From NCBI RefSeq assembly GCF_018919385.1, contig NZ_JAHLMF010000006.1, forward strand, positions 62,001 to 126,000: DNA of 64,000 bases, written 5' to 3'. The translations under genes were made by a program, and so were the position numbers. This document shows positions 1-8,079 of the stretch, piece after piece. The notes beneath the pieces are model-generated. The model searched no databases. It was not told the DNA's origin and saw only the letters and a program-made list of their open reading frames with translations. Within the stretch, counting starts at the first letter, position 1; each line of letters begins with the position of its first letter. This DNA is from Geomonas diazotrophica. GTDB lineage: Bacteria > Desulfobacterota > Desulfuromonadia > Geobacterales > Geobacteraceae.

Positions 1-877
1 TGAGAACTTCCATGACCATCTGGTTGTGGTCGGTAGCGATGTTGGTATTTTCGAAGATCGGCGCGATCTCGAACTGGCCAGGTGCCACTTCGTTGTGCTG
101 GGTCTTGGCGGTAACGCCGAGCTTCCACAGCTCTTCGTTCACTTCCTTCATGTACCCCAGCACTCTTTCCTTGATGCTGCCGAAGTAGTGGTCTTCCAAT
201 TCCTGCCCTTTCGAGGACATGGCACCGAAGAGGGTCCTGCCGGCCATCATCAGGTCGGGCCTTTGCAGGTAGAAAGACTTGTCGACCAGGAAGTATTCCT
301 GCTCGGCGCCGACAGTCGAGGTAACCCTGGTGACATCGTTATTGCCGAACATCTTGAGAACGCGCACTGCCTGCGCGGACAGCGCTTCCATGGAACGGAG
401 CAGAGGGACCTTCTTGTCCAGGGCCTCGCCGGTGTAGGAGCAGAAGGCGGTCGGGATGCAGAGCGTGACGACGTCGGCCTCTTCCCTCAGGAAGGCAGGG
501 GAGGTGCAGTCCCAGGCGGTGTAGCCCCTGGCTTCAAAGGTCGCCCTCAGGCCACCGCTCGGGAAAGAGGAGGCATCCGGCTCACCCTTGACGAGTTCCT
601 TGCCGGAGAACTCCAGCAGTGCCCCGTTCTCTGTGGGCGAAAGGAAAGCGTCATGCTTTTCCGCGGTGATGCCGGTCATCGGCTGGAACCAGTGAGTGAA
701 GTGCGTTGCGCCTCTTTCAACTGCCCACTCTTTCATTGCCGATGCGACAACATCCGCGATAGAGGGATCCAGCGGCAGACCTTCGTCGATGGTTTTCTTG
801 AGGTTCTTGAAAACAGCTTTCGGCAGTTTGTCTCTCATAACGGACTGGTTAAACACGTTTTGCCCAAACATCTCCAC
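1..877 (-). CDS. glnN: Type III glutamine synthetase (GlnN), C-terminal part outside window
   Basis: About 292 N-terminal residues of an ATP-dependent glutamine synthetase of the large GSIII class (usually about 700 residues); the rest lies before base 1. It makes glutamine from glutamate and ammonia in the cytoplasm. The N-terminus reads [11 protein letters not shown], followed by the GSIII signatures HWFQPMTG, the [20 protein letters not shown] block and [11 protein letters not shown] chose the GTG at 877 because AGGAGG lies 7 bases upstream; the in-frame ATG at 871 is too far from it. A sigma-54 promoter and a hairpin-plus-T-run lie upstream, which suggests nitrogen control. Family assignment is strong from motif order. 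Confidence 0.93.
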   Translation of the reverse strand, partial: MEMFGQNVFNQSVMRDKLPKAVFKNLKKTIDEGLPLDPSIADVVASAMKEWAVERGATHFTHWFQPMTGITAEKHDAFLSPTENGALLEFSGKELVKGEPDASSFPSGGLRATFEARGYTAWDCTSPAFLREEADVVTLCIPTAFCSYTGEALDKKVPLLRSMEALSAQAVRVLKMFGNNDVTRVTSTVGAEQEYFLVDKSFYLQRPDLMMAGRTLFGAMSSKGQELEDHYFGSIKERVLGYMKEVNEELWKLGVTAKTQHNEVAPGQFEIAPIFENTNIATDHNQMVMEVL

Positions 878-913
878 GGTACAGCCTCCTTTTTATGCAG
901 CGGTGTCTAAAAA

Positions 914-930
914 ATAAGCAGAATGCTTAT
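914..930 (-). promoter_or_regulatory. Attenuator-like hairpin in the glnN leader
   Basis: On the minus strand ATAAGCA-TTC-TGCTTAT forms a 7-bp hairpin followed at once by six T residues, as in an intrinsic terminator, but it lies about 40 bases upstream of the glnN start. An overlapping GCTT-GAT-AAGC pairing would exclude it. This looks like an attenuator; the trigger is unknown and the stem is short and AT-rich. Confidence 0.35.
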
Positions 931-988
931 CAAGCAGAATGAGGTTCCAATGACTTACAGGATCATTGCGTCAGGTCTTCAATCTGTA

Positions 989-1004
989 GCAAGAGAAGTG
1001 CCCA
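989..1004 (-). promoter_or_regulatory. Sigma-54 promoter of glnN
   Basis: The minus strand reads GGGCAC-N5-TTGCT, with GG and GC exactly 10 bases apart, matching the -24/-12 consensus TGGCAC-N5-TTGCW except for the first base. It lies about 110 bases upstream of the GTG start, leaving a roughly 100-base leader that contains the hairpin. The rest of the 878-1225 gap holds no gene that I can support; its right part must carry the promoter of the divergent M23 peptidase gene. Confidence 0.6.
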
Positions 1005-1225
1005 GTACAACACCCTCCTGATTAATATTTACACACCACTGCGACCGCTGGCGCAGCTGATGTCTATTCCGCGTTCTCGCGGCAGTTCAGGGGCGGCACC
1101 TACCAGACAATGAGCGGCGAGCGGGTGAACCTAGTCACCACTTGCCAAGAGCCGGCTGGCATACTATAGTACGGCTTGCTGTAAGCACGAGAGCAGGCAG
1201 CCCAGAGTTTAGGCAAAGGATTTAG

Positions 1226-1969
1226 GTGAAGAAACAGGCAATCGCACTACGGTGGAAGGGAAGATCACGGCTGGCGGGTGTACTGCTGCCTGCATCCTTT
1301 CTTTGCGCGCTCTCCGTCTCCCCTGCGCAGGCGGACTTTTTCCGCTACACCGACGAGAGCGGAGTTGAGGTCTTCACCAACACCCCCACCACCAGCGGCG
1401 CGGTCCGGGTGCTGCGCGAAGCTAAGCAGCCAAAGCCAAAGGCCAGGATGCAGCAGGCTCCCCCCGTTTCCGCGTCCGGCAAGGAAGCTCCGGACCTTGG
1501 CGGGCTGGATGCCAAACTTCCCGTGCAAGGGGTGATCACGTCGGGGTACGGCATGCGGCACGACCCGATCGATGGCGGCCTGAGGCATCACAACGGCGTG
1601 GATATCGCAGTGCCGACCGGCACCAGGGTGAAGGCGATTGCGGCGGGGAGGGTGATCGAGAGCGGAGTGCACGGCGGCTATGGAAACCTCGTCACCGTCC
1701 AACATGCCGACGGCATGGTTTCCATGTACGGGCATAACTCGCAGCTCGAGGTCAAGATAGGGGACCAGGTGGAGGCGGGGCAGACCGTGGCGCTGTCGGG
1801 ATCCACCGGAAGGTCGACGGGGCCCCACGTGCATTTCGAACTCTGGAAAAACGGCATCAACGTGACGCGGAACTACCTCGACAACGGCGCCGGCATACCC
1901 GAGGTGACCGGCAGCATCAGAAGCTACCTCCACAAGGACGGCTCACTGGTCTTCACCAATATCAACTGA
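1226..1969 (+). CDS. M23 (LytM) peptidase with N-terminal DUF4124 domain
   Basis: A 247-residue exported cell-wall endopeptidase. Residues 1-36 form a signal peptide with cleavage after AQA. A DUF4124-like segment follows (FFRYTDESGVEVFTNTP), then an Ala/Pro/Lys linker, then the M23 metallopeptidase fold with zinc motifs HHNGVDIAV and HVHFELW near residues 120-210. After the peptidase a second short DUF4124-like strand, SLVFTNIN, ends the protein. The start is GTG. It stands alone and is convergent with hrpB. Substrate is inferred to be peptidoglycan cross-links; members of this family can also be inactive regulators, but both zinc motifs are present. Confidence 0.88.
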   Translation: MKKQAIALRWKGRSRLAGVLLPASFLCALSVSPAQADFFRYTDESGVEVFTNTPTTSGAVRVLREAKQPKPKARMQQAPPVSASGKEAPDLGGLDAKLPVQGVITSGYGMRHDPIDGGLRHHNGVDIAVPTGTRVKAIAAGRVIESGVHGGYGNLVTVQHADGMVSMYGHNSQLEVKIGDQVEAGQTVALSGSTGRSTGPHVHFELWKNGINVTRNYLDNGAGIPEVTGSIRSYLHKDGSLVFTNIN

Positions 1970-2033
1970 GGCAATTGACCAGAGCCACTTTTCCTCAGGC
2001 GTGACCTTCCGCCACATGCGTCCACATCCCCTC

Positions 2034-4514
2034 TCACATTCTCTTCTTCACATGCCTCGTCGCCTGAGCGTTCCAGGGGTCGTCAGGCCAGGGATGCCTC
2101 GGGTAGCGACCTTTCAGCTCCTTGCATACCTCACGATAAGCCCCGTTCCAGAAACTTTTCAGGTCGGCGGTGACCTGGATGGGACGCCTGGCCGGTGACA
2201 GCAGGTGGATCAGGACCGGCACCCTTCCCCGGGCCAGCCTCGGCGTCTCGGCCAGCCCGAACATCTCCTGGAGCTTCACCGCCAGAAAAGGTTCCCCCTC
2301 CGCCGGGTACTCCAGTGAAACGCGGGACCCGCTGGGGACCTGCAGGTGGGTGGGCGCTTCCCGTTCCACGAGCTGCTGCTGCCGGTAGTCGAGGAGGGCC
2401 TTCAAAGGCTGCAGCAGATCTACCTTGGCAAGCTGGGCCAGGTTCCGCACTCCCTGCAGGTATGGAAGAAGCCACTGTCCGGCGCTCTCGGCGAGGACCT
2501 GATCGGAGAGGTCGGGAAGGTCCTCTTCGGGTAGCGCCCGGGCCAGGAACCGCACCCGGTTCCGGTACTGGGCGGCCTGGTCGCTCCAGTTCAACCCGCC
2601 AATGCCGGCCCCCGAGAGAATCCCCTGCAAAAGCGCCGCGGCAAGCTCTTCCTTCTCGGGAACCGCCACCCGCTCCGAAAGGACGACGGCACCCAGCCGC
2701 TCCTCGTCGCGTGCCACCACCCTCCCCTCGCGCTCGTCCCAGAACACCCTGCGTTCCCGCGTTATGGCACCCGCGCATCCCGAGCGGACCGCCTCCAGCG
2801 AAACCGCGCTGGCCACGTGAATGTCCCCTTCGCCCGCTCCCCCTTCGACCTCGACGGCAACGATGAAAGGTTGCGCCCTCAGGTTGCTGCGCGGAGAGAG
2901 CTTGGCACCGGTGCCGTTGGCCATCAGGTAGCGTCCGGAGCCGGAACTCCTCTCGCGCGCCACCCGATCCGGGTAGGCCATGAGGAGCAGCCTGCCGACG
3001 ATCGCCGCATCGGCACGCAAGGAACCGTCCGGCACGCCGAGGGCGCCGCGAAAATAGGCGGCCAGGCGTTCAACCGTCCGCGCACCCTGCGGGTCGCGTC
3101 GTTCGTGCACCGCGTCCAGCCGGTCCAGCAGGTCGCTTTCGGAGACGCTTGCGCTGCCGCGCGGCATGATATCACGCTCGGAGAGGACGGCAGCCAGCAT
3201 GCATGCGATCTGCGCCTGGCCAGTCGCGATGGAGCCGATCAGCATGGCGGCTAGGCGCGGGTGCATGGGGAGCGCCGCCATCTTGCGCCCGAGCTCGGTG
3301 ATCGTGCCGCGCTCATCGAGAGCGCCCAGCGCTTTCAACAGCGACCGTCCCTCGGCAAGATGGGCGGGCGGCGGGGCATCGAGAAAGCTCAGCGAGGCGG
3401 GGTCGGCCACCCCCCACTGCGCCAGGTCGAGCGCCAGGGGAGCCAGGTCGGAAACCTTGATCTCGGGGGGAGTGAAGGGAAGGAGCGTGTTCTGGGTGTG
3501 CTCGCTCCAGAGGCGGTAGCAGACGCCGGGGGCGACCCTGCCGGCACGACCGGCGCGCTGCTGGGCAGAGGCGGCGGAGATGCGCATGGTGTCGAGGCGG
3601 TTGAGGCCGGTGGAAGGATCGTAACGGAGCTGGCGGGAATAGCCCGTATCGACCACCACCCGCACCCCTTCGATGGTGAGGCTGGTTTCGGCGATGTTGG
3701 TGGCGAGCACCACCTTGCGGCGGTCTCCTGGAAGGATGGCCCGCTCCTGGGCGGCGAAGGGGAGGTCGCCGTACAGGACCGCGATCATCACCTGCGAGCC
3801 GACCTGCCCCTGCAGGATGCTTTCGCAGCGCCTGATGTCCCCCGCCCCCGGCAGGAAGACCAGGACGTCCCCTTCGGTCTCGGCCAGTGCCTTCATCACC
3901 CCCGCGCAGGCCGTTTCGGCCAGCCTCGTCGCGGGCTCGGTCTTGAGATAACGGACGTCGACGGGGAATTGGCGCCCTTCGCTGGTAACCAGCGGCGCGC
4001 CCCCCAGGAGCCTCGCCACCGGATCGGCGTCGAGCGTCGCCGACATGACCAGCAGGCGCAGGTCCTCGCGCAGCCCGAGCTGAACGTCGCGGCACAGGGC
4101 GAGGGAGAGGTCGCAGGTAAGGCTTCTTTCGTGGAATTCGTCGAAGATGACCGCCGCCACGCCTTCCAGAAGCGGGTCGCTCTGCAGCCGGCGGGCCAGG
4201 ATTCCCTCGGTCACCACCTCGATGCGGGTCGCCTTGGAGACCTTGCGCTCGAAACGGATGCTGTAGCCGACCGTTTTCCCCACCTCCTCGCCCAGACACT
4301 GGGCCATGTAGCGGGCGGCGTTGACGGCGGCCAGGCGGCGCGGCTCCAGCATGATAACGCGGCCGCCGTCCAGAAGCGGCGTCCTGAGCAGGGCCAGCGG
4401 TACCCGCGTGGTCTTGCCCGCACCGGGAGGCGCCTGCAGCACGGCGACGTTCCCTTTTTGCAGTGCCGCGAGCAGTTCCGGGAGTATGGTGTCGATGACG
4501 GCCGGTTTCAACAT
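2034..4514 (-). CDS. hrpB: ATP-dependent helicase HrpB
   Basis: An 826-residue DEAH-type RNA helicase. Walker A is QAPPGAGKTTRVP near residue 30, the DEAH-box variant is DEFHERSL, and motif III is SATLDA. TNIAETSLTIEGV and QRAGRAGRVAPG match motifs V and VI. The C-terminus carries the HrpB-specific region (ARRPIQVTADLKSFW.. ending RHPWPDDP). The open frame runs farther upstream, but the ATG at 4514 (MLKPAVID) sits just after the stop of the HAD gene and gives the family's normal N-terminus. The two genes form a tight pair with a 4-base gap. Cellular role of HrpB is poorly defined in bacteria. Confidence 0.93.
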   Translation of the reverse strand: MLKPAVIDTILPELLAALQKGNVAVLQAPPGAGKTTRVPLALLRTPLLDGGRVIMLEPRRLAAVNAARYMAQCLGEEVGKTVGYSIRFERKVSKATRIEVVTEGILARRLQSDPLLEGVAAVIFDEFHERSLTCDLSLALCRDVQLGLREDLRLLVMSATLDADPVARLLGGAPLVTSEGRQFPVDVRYLKTEPATRLAETACAGVMKALAETEGDVLVFLPGAGDIRRCESILQGQVGSQVMIAVLYGDLPFAAQERAILPGDRRKVVLATNIAETSLTIEGVRVVVDTGYSRQLRYDPSTGLNRLDTMRISAASAQQRAGRAGRVAPGVCYRLWSEHTQNTLLPFTPPEIKVSDLAPLALDLAQWGVADPASLSFLDAPPPAHLAEGRSLLKALGALDERGTITELGRKMAALPMHPRLAAMLIGSIATGQAQIACMLAAVLSERDIMPRGSASVSESDLLDRLDAVHERRDPQGARTVERLAAYFRGALGVPDGSLRADAAIVGRLLLMAYPDRVARERSSGSGRYLMANGTGAKLSPRSNLRAQPFIVAVEVEGGAGEGDIHVASAVSLEAVRSGCAGAITRERRVFWDEREGRVVARDEERLGAVVLSERVAVPEKEELAAALLQGILSGAGIGGLNWSDQAAQYRNRVRFLARALPEEDLPDLSDQVLAESAGQWLLPYLQGVRNLAQLAKVDLLQPLKALLDYRQQQLVEREAPTHLQVPSGSRVSLEYPAEGEPFLAVKLQEMFGLAETPRLARGRVPVLIHLLSPARRPIQVTADLKSFWNGAYREVCKELKGRYPRHPWPDDPWNAQATRHVKKRM

Positions 4515-4518
4515 GGGA

Positions 4519-5193
4519 TCAGACGAGCAGACGCAGCCCCTCGAGGTCGACGCCGGAGAGCGAGTTGACCACGCGGCAGGCACCGGTCAGGCGCTCCCTG
4601 GGGTAGCTGTTGGTCACCGCCAGAACCTTCAGTCCGGCCCCGGTCGCCGAGGCGATGCCGGCAGGGGTGTCCTCGACGGCGATCGAACCCGCCGCATCGA
4701 CCTTGCCGGGGAAGCTTTCCTGGAGCCGCTGCACTGCGAGGCGGTAGCTTTCGGGATCGGGCTTGCTCGCCGCGACCTCGTCGGCGGTCACCTTGACGTC
4801 GAACGCCTCGGTCAATCCGAGCTGGCCCAGGATCGGCTCGATATCGCTCTTGAGGGCGCCGCTGCAAAGGGCAAGGGGGAGGTTGCCGGAGATGGAGCGG
4901 ATCAGCTCAACAACGCCCGGGTACGGTGCAACGCCGCCAGACACGATCTTCAGAAAGGCCTCGGCCTTCCCCTTGATCAGCTCCTTGAGTTCCCGGTCGG
5001 CAAGCGCCCGGCCATGCACCCGGAAGGCCTCGCGGAAGGCGTCGCGGTCATCGAAGCCGATGTAGAGATCGAGGTACTCCTCCCAGGAATAGCCCAGGCC
5101 GAGCGGTACCAGCAGTTCCTGGAACGCCTTGTAGTGCAGCGGCTCGGTATCCACGATGATCCCGTCGAAGTCGAAGATGACTGCCTTCAGCAT
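4519..5193 (-). CDS. HAD family phosphatase (beta-phosphoglucomutase-like)
   Basis: A 224-residue HAD superfamily subclass IA hydrolase. Motif I is DFDGIIVDTEPLHYKAF with the nucleophile Asp at about residue 8. Motif II is the Ser of CSGALKSD and motif III the Lys of ASKPDPESY, with acidic motif IV in AVEDTPAGI. The helical cap lies at residues 15-90. The ATG at 5193 follows AAGGAG with good spacing; the longer open frame upstream runs into an intergenic repeat and is not used. It is upstream of hrpB in the same operon. The substrate is a small phosphorylated metabolite but cannot be named. Confidence 0.88.
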   Translation of the reverse strand: MLKAVIFDFDGIIVDTEPLHYKAFQELLVPLGLGYSWEEYLDLYIGFDDRDAFREAFRVHGRALADRELKELIKGKAEAFLKIVSGGVAPYPGVVELIRSISGNLPLALCSGALKSDIEPILGQLGLTEAFDVKVTADEVAASKPDPESYRLAVQRLQESFPGKVDAAGSIAVEDTPAGIASATGAGLKVLAVTNSYPRERLTGACRVVNSLSGVDLEGLRLLV

Positions 5194-5275
5194 GCGAAGC
5201 TCCTTAAAGGTGAACAGCGAGAGGGTTAAAAAAATGCCGGTTAGCAGCTTTCCGCTGCAAAAGTACCCCATTGGC

Positions 5276-5353
5276 AAAAGGGGGTTTAGGGGGATTCGCT
5301 TTTGCTTGAGGAAAGACAAATCCCCCCGTCCCCTTTTGCAAAGGGGGACGGGG
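5276..5353. repeat. Intergenic inverted-repeat element, G/C-tract type
   Basis: Two oppositely oriented copies of an A/G-rich unit (CAAAAGGGGG then GGGGGATT, and its reverse AATCCCCCC then CCCCTTTTG) flank a short centre. The right unit is itself a perfect palindrome: CCCCGTCCCC at 5324-5333 pairs with GGGGACGGGG at 5344-5353, and the stem continues through TTTTGCAAA. It sits between the PAP2 gene and the HAD gene, where it could also stop transcription. Confidence 0.6.
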
Positions 5354-5427
5354 CAGGTAGCGGAAGATTGTCGCTGATCGGCCTTGTCCTCATCCCCTGC
5401 GGGAGGGGCAGAGGGCCGGGGCCGGGT

Positions 5428-6330
5428 CTAGAACTTGCCGACCAGCGCGACCGCGGGCGCGCCGTCCATGGAGAAGGGTGCCACGGTGACGCTTCCGGCG
5501 GGGGCGGAACGATACCTGGTGACGGCAGCGCCGGCAAGCTCCCCTATGGCCGCGCCCAGGACCACGTCGCTCGCCCAATGCTTGCCCTGGTACACCCGCG
5601 AAAATCCTCCCAGGCCGGCGGCGGCATAGCAGGCCGCCTTGCCGTAGAAGCTGTCAATTTTGGAGGCAGCCACATGGGCCAGGGCGAAGGAGCTCGCCGT
5701 GTGCATCGAGGGCAGCGAGTCGTAGCCGTCCTTGAACTGGAAGGGGCGGTAGCTCGAGTTGTTGTCGGTCTGGTACGGGCGTCCCCGCCCGATGACTCCT
5801 TTGAGAACGAAGGTGGCGCCGTCGGCCAACAGCAGCGCCTCCCCCATCTCCTCGCCCAGTTGCATGACCTTCACCTGGTCCGTAAAGGCACCGGTGCCGT
5901 AGAAGGCCGCGGCGACGCCCAGGTGGAGCAGCGGGTTGCTCACCGCGTTGCCGGCATCCGTGATCCCCCTCATCACCCCGTGATGTGAACCGGAGAACTC
6001 TTCCCTGATGTCCTCATCAAAGATGTAGGTAAGACCAAAGAGACCGGCGGTCACGAAGGTTCCGGTGAGATAGGGATCGACCGGCCCTTTCAGAAAGAGT
6101 TTCCCCTCACCTGCGAAGCGGCCGGCCTCTTCCTTGATGGCGGTCACGCTGGTGAAGACATTTTCGGCGGCATAAAGCGGCGTGACGAGCACCAGTTGGC
6201 AGATGGCGAGCCAGAAAAGGAGCAGGACGGGTAATGCGCCAGCCAGGAGGCGGCGAGAAACGGTGCGGAGATTTGGTTCAGACTGCTGCGCTGGCGAGGT
6301 GCTTCCTGTAACGGTCCCTGTCCTGGTCAT
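5428..6330 (-). CDS. PAP2 family membrane-associated phosphatase
   Basis: A 300-residue protein with a hydrophobic N-terminal segment at residues 27-53 (cleavage possible after YAAE) and the three PAP2 motifs: KGVIGRGRP (about 180), SLPSMHTAS (about 208) and SRVYQGKHWASDV (about 245). The catalytic histidines of motifs 2 and 3 are present. The fold likely faces the periplasm. Substrates of the family include phosphatidic acid, undecaprenyl pyrophosphate and lipid A phosphates; none can be chosen from sequence. The start ATG follows GGAG. It is a single gene downstream of the tRNA terminator. Confidence 0.85.
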   Translation of the reverse strand: MTRTGTVTGSTSPAQQSEPNLRTVSRRLLAGALPVLLLFWLAICQLVLVTPLYAAENVFTSVTAIKEEAGRFAGEGKLFLKGPVDPYLTGTFVTAGLFGLTYIFDEDIREEFSGSHHGVMRGITDAGNAVSNPLLHLGVAAAFYGTGAFTDQVKVMQLGEEMGEALLLADGATFVLKGVIGRGRPYQTDNNSSYRPFQFKDGYDSLPSMHTASSFALAHVAASKIDSFYGKAACYAAAGLGGFSRVYQGKHWASDVVLGAAIGELAGAAVTRYRSAPAGSVTVAPFSMDGAPAVALVGKF

Positions 6331-6437
6331 CGACTTTCTCCGTTCTGTATTTATCTCACTCTTCGAGCGACTTGGGAGGGGACGGCGACCACTGACGCTA
6401 CGGCAGCCTGGTCCGCGGGGTACAGCTTAAAAAAAAA

Positions 6438-6464
6438 CAGCGCCCTGCTTCTGGCGCTGTTTTT
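6438..6464 (-). terminator. Intrinsic terminator after the tRNA pair
   Basis: CAGCGCC (6438-6444) pairs with GGCGCTG (6453-6459) around an 8-base loop, with A-runs on one side and T-runs on the other, so it can work on both strands. On the minus strand it lies immediately after tRNA-Glu. Confidence 0.85.
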
Positions 6465-6468
6465 AAGG

Positions 6469-6543
6469 TGGTGATCCCAAGGGGACTTGAACCCCTGTTA
6501 CCGACGTGAAAGGCCGGTGTCCTAACCACTAGACGATGGGACC
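6469..6543 (-). tRNA. tRNA-Glu (anticodon TTC)
   Basis: The minus strand folds into a full cloverleaf: acceptor stem GGTCCCA/TGGGATC, D-arm TCTAGTGGTTAGGA, anticodon loop CTTTCAC with TTC, and T-arm AGGGGTTCAAGTCCCCT. CCA is encoded. It shares a transcript with tRNA-Gln, whose promoter lies upstream, and ends at the strong hairpin terminator. Confidence 0.96.
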
Positions 6544-6581
6544 TGATTATGTAGCAGCTTGCAATGAAGCTGGGGATGGTA

Positions 6582-6655
6582 TGGCTGGGGTACAAGGATT
6601 CGAACCTTGGATGACGGAGTCAGAGTCCGTTGCCTTACCGCTTGGCGATACCCCA
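6582..6655 (-). tRNA. tRNA-Gln (anticodon CTG)
   Basis: The minus strand gives acceptor stem TGGGGTA/TACCCCA, anticodon stem ACGGA/TCCGT with loop CTCTGAC (anticodon CTG), and T-arm AAGGTTCGAATCCTT. CCA is encoded after discriminator G. The starting U1-A72 pair is typical for bacterial tRNA-Gln. It is 38 bases upstream of tRNA-Glu. Confidence 0.96.
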
Positions 6656-6670
6656 TCGCGAGAGACCAGT

Positions 6671-6700
6671 TTAATACCAGAACTGAGACGCCAAAGTCAA
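6671..6700 (-). promoter_or_regulatory. Sigma-70 promoter of the tRNA-Gln/tRNA-Glu unit
   Basis: Minus strand TTGACT (6695-6700), an 18-base spacer and TATTAA (6671-6676) lie 16 bases before tRNA-Gln. The -35 box overlaps the last codons of the upstream oxidoreductase gene. Confidence 0.5.
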
Positions 6701-7251
6701 GCTTCTTTTTTCGCCCTGGCCGCCTCGGCTCCGGTTTCTATCGCCTTGACGTTGGCCGGGATGAACCTGTGGTTGCGCTCCGGGAGCGCCTGGGACAGCG
6801 CGGCAGCCAGGGACGTGACCTGCACCGCATCGGTAAGGGCGGCGTAGGCACCCAGAGCCACCATGTTCACCATCCTGGGATCGCCCAACTCGGTTGCTAT
6901 CTCGTTCATGGGGACCGACACGATCTCTATGTCGGTGCGCCCCAGGGAAGAGACGTCGACCAGGGACGAGTTGGCGATGAGGACGCCGCCCGGGCGAACC
7001 CGCGCCCCGAAACGCTCCAGCGACGCCTGGTTCAGCACCACCAGCACCGAGGGCTGCCCCACCACCGGAGAGCCGACCGCGCCGTCGGCGATCACCACCG
7101 TGCAGGTGGCGGAGCCGCCGCGCTTCTCGACCCCGTACGCCGGGAAGTAGCTGACGTTCTTTCCTTCATCTAGCGCCGCATAGGAAAGCAGGTTGCCGGC
7201 CAGAAGCACCCCCTGGCCACCGAACCCCGCTATCAAGACATCTTTACGCAT
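6697..7251 (-). CDS. 2-oxoacid:ferredoxin oxidoreductase, gamma subunit
   Basis: A 184-residue protein of the pyruvate/ketoisovalerate oxidoreductase catalytic gamma family (RKDVLIAGFGGQGVLLAGNLL at the N-terminus, PAYGVEKRGGSATCTVVI in the middle). With the alpha and beta subunits it forms the enzyme that oxidises a 2-oxoacid plus CoA to acyl-CoA and CO2 while reducing ferredoxin, or runs in reverse. It is the last gene of the four-gene operon ferredoxin-alpha-beta-gamma; the usual order supports the call. The spacer before it contains a tandem heptamer repeat. Confidence 0.9.
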   Translation of the reverse strand: MRKDVLIAGFGGQGVLLAGNLLSYAALDEGKNVSYFPAYGVEKRGGSATCTVVIADGAVGSPVVGQPSVLVVLNQASLERFGARVRPGGVLIANSSLVDVSSLGRTDIEIVSVPMNEIATELGDPRMVNMVALGAYAALTDAVQVTSLAAALSQALPERNHRFIPANVKAIETGAEAARAKKEA

Positions 7252-7281
7252 CCGCGTCCCTCCGGAACATCAGAACCTGTG

Positions 7282-7309
7282 CTACGTTCTATGTTCTACG
7301 TTCTAAGTT
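7282..7309. repeat. Tandem heptamer repeat (CTAnGTT x4)
   Basis: Four contiguous 7-mers read CTACGTT, CTATGTT, CTACGTT and CTAAGTT on the plus strand. They lie in the 66-base spacer between the beta and gamma oxidoreductase genes. Two other intergenic heptamer arrays with CTAG cores occur at 37501-37521 and 58211-58238. Confidence 0.7.
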
Positions 7310-7316
7310 ACCTGCC

Positions 7317-8057
7317 CTACGCCTCTTCCTTCTTAAACACGCCCAGCGGGAAGTAGGGGATCATCTCCTCCCCTACCCTGGCGTTGGCCTTCAAGGGGTT
7401 CATGCCCCAGTTGGTGGGACAGGCGGAGAGGACCTCGACGAAGGAGAACCCCTTGCCCTCGACCTGGTAGCCGAATGCCTCGCGGATCACCTTCTTGGCC
7501 TCCAGGACGTGTTTGGGGGAATCGACTGCTACACGAGCGGAGTAGGCGACGCCGCCCAACTGCGCCAGCAGCTCCGCCATCCTGATGGGGGAGCCGTCCT
7601 TGGACTTGTCCCTGCCGTAGGGGGAGGTTGACGTCTTCTGCCCCACCAGGGTGGTCGGGGCCATCTGGCCACCGGTCATGCCGTAGGTGGTGTTGTTCAC
7701 GAAGACGACGGTGATGTCCTCGCCGCGATTGGCGGCGTGGATGATCTCGGCGGTGCCGATGGCGGCCAGGTCGCCGTCCCCCTGGTAGGTGAAGACGAAG
7801 CTCTCCGGTTTGGCGCGTTTGACGCCGGTGGCCACCGCGGGCGCCCTGCCGTGGGGAGCCTCGACCACGTCTATATCGAAGTAGCCGTACAAGAAGACTG
7901 AGCAGCCGACCGATGCCACGCCGATGGTCCGGTCCTGCACCCCGTAGAGGTCCATGGCATCGGCCACCAGGCGGTGGATGGTGCCGTGGTGGCAGCCGGG
8001 GCAGAAATGGGTCTGCACGTCCTTCAAACTCTGCGGTCTTTTGAAAACCTGTTGCAT
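7317..8057 (-). CDS. 2-oxoacid:ferredoxin oxidoreductase, beta (TPP-binding) subunit
   Basis: A 246-residue thiamine-diphosphate-binding subunit. The N-terminal [11 protein letters not shown] motif, GDGDLAAIG (Mg/TPP site) and [16 protein letters not shown] are the family signatures. The CPGCHHG form and [10 protein letters not shown] segment look closer to 2-oxoisovalerate/indolepyruvate-type enzymes than to classical 2-oxoglutarate KorB, which is knowledge-based inference. I chose the ATG at 8057, 9 bases after GGGAGAGGGG; the TTG at 8066 touches that ribosome site. It lies between alpha and gamma in the operon. Confidence 0.9.
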   Translation of the reverse strand: MQQVFKRPQSLKDVQTHFCPGCHHGTIHRLVADAMDLYGVQDRTIGVASVGCSVFLYGYFDIDVVEAPHGRAPAVATGVKRAKPESFVFTYQGDGDLAAIGTAEIIHAANRGEDITVVFVNNTTYGMTGGQMAPTTLVGQKTSTSPYGRDKSKDGSPIRMAELLAQLGGVAYSARVAVDSPKHVLEAKKVIREAFGYQVEGKGFSFVEVLSACPTNWGMNPLKANARVGEEMIPYFPLGVFKKEEA

Positions 8058-8079
8058 ATGGATCAACCCCTCTCCCGGC

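Noticed and set aside
3261-4568. 435-codon plus-strand open frame opposite hrpB, and many like it (for example 16623-18464, 39233-41146, 54110-56434, 58508-60343)
   Set aside because: They lie antisense to clear conserved genes, have low-complexity His/Gly/Arg-rich composition typical of high-GC shadow frames, and lack ribosome sites.
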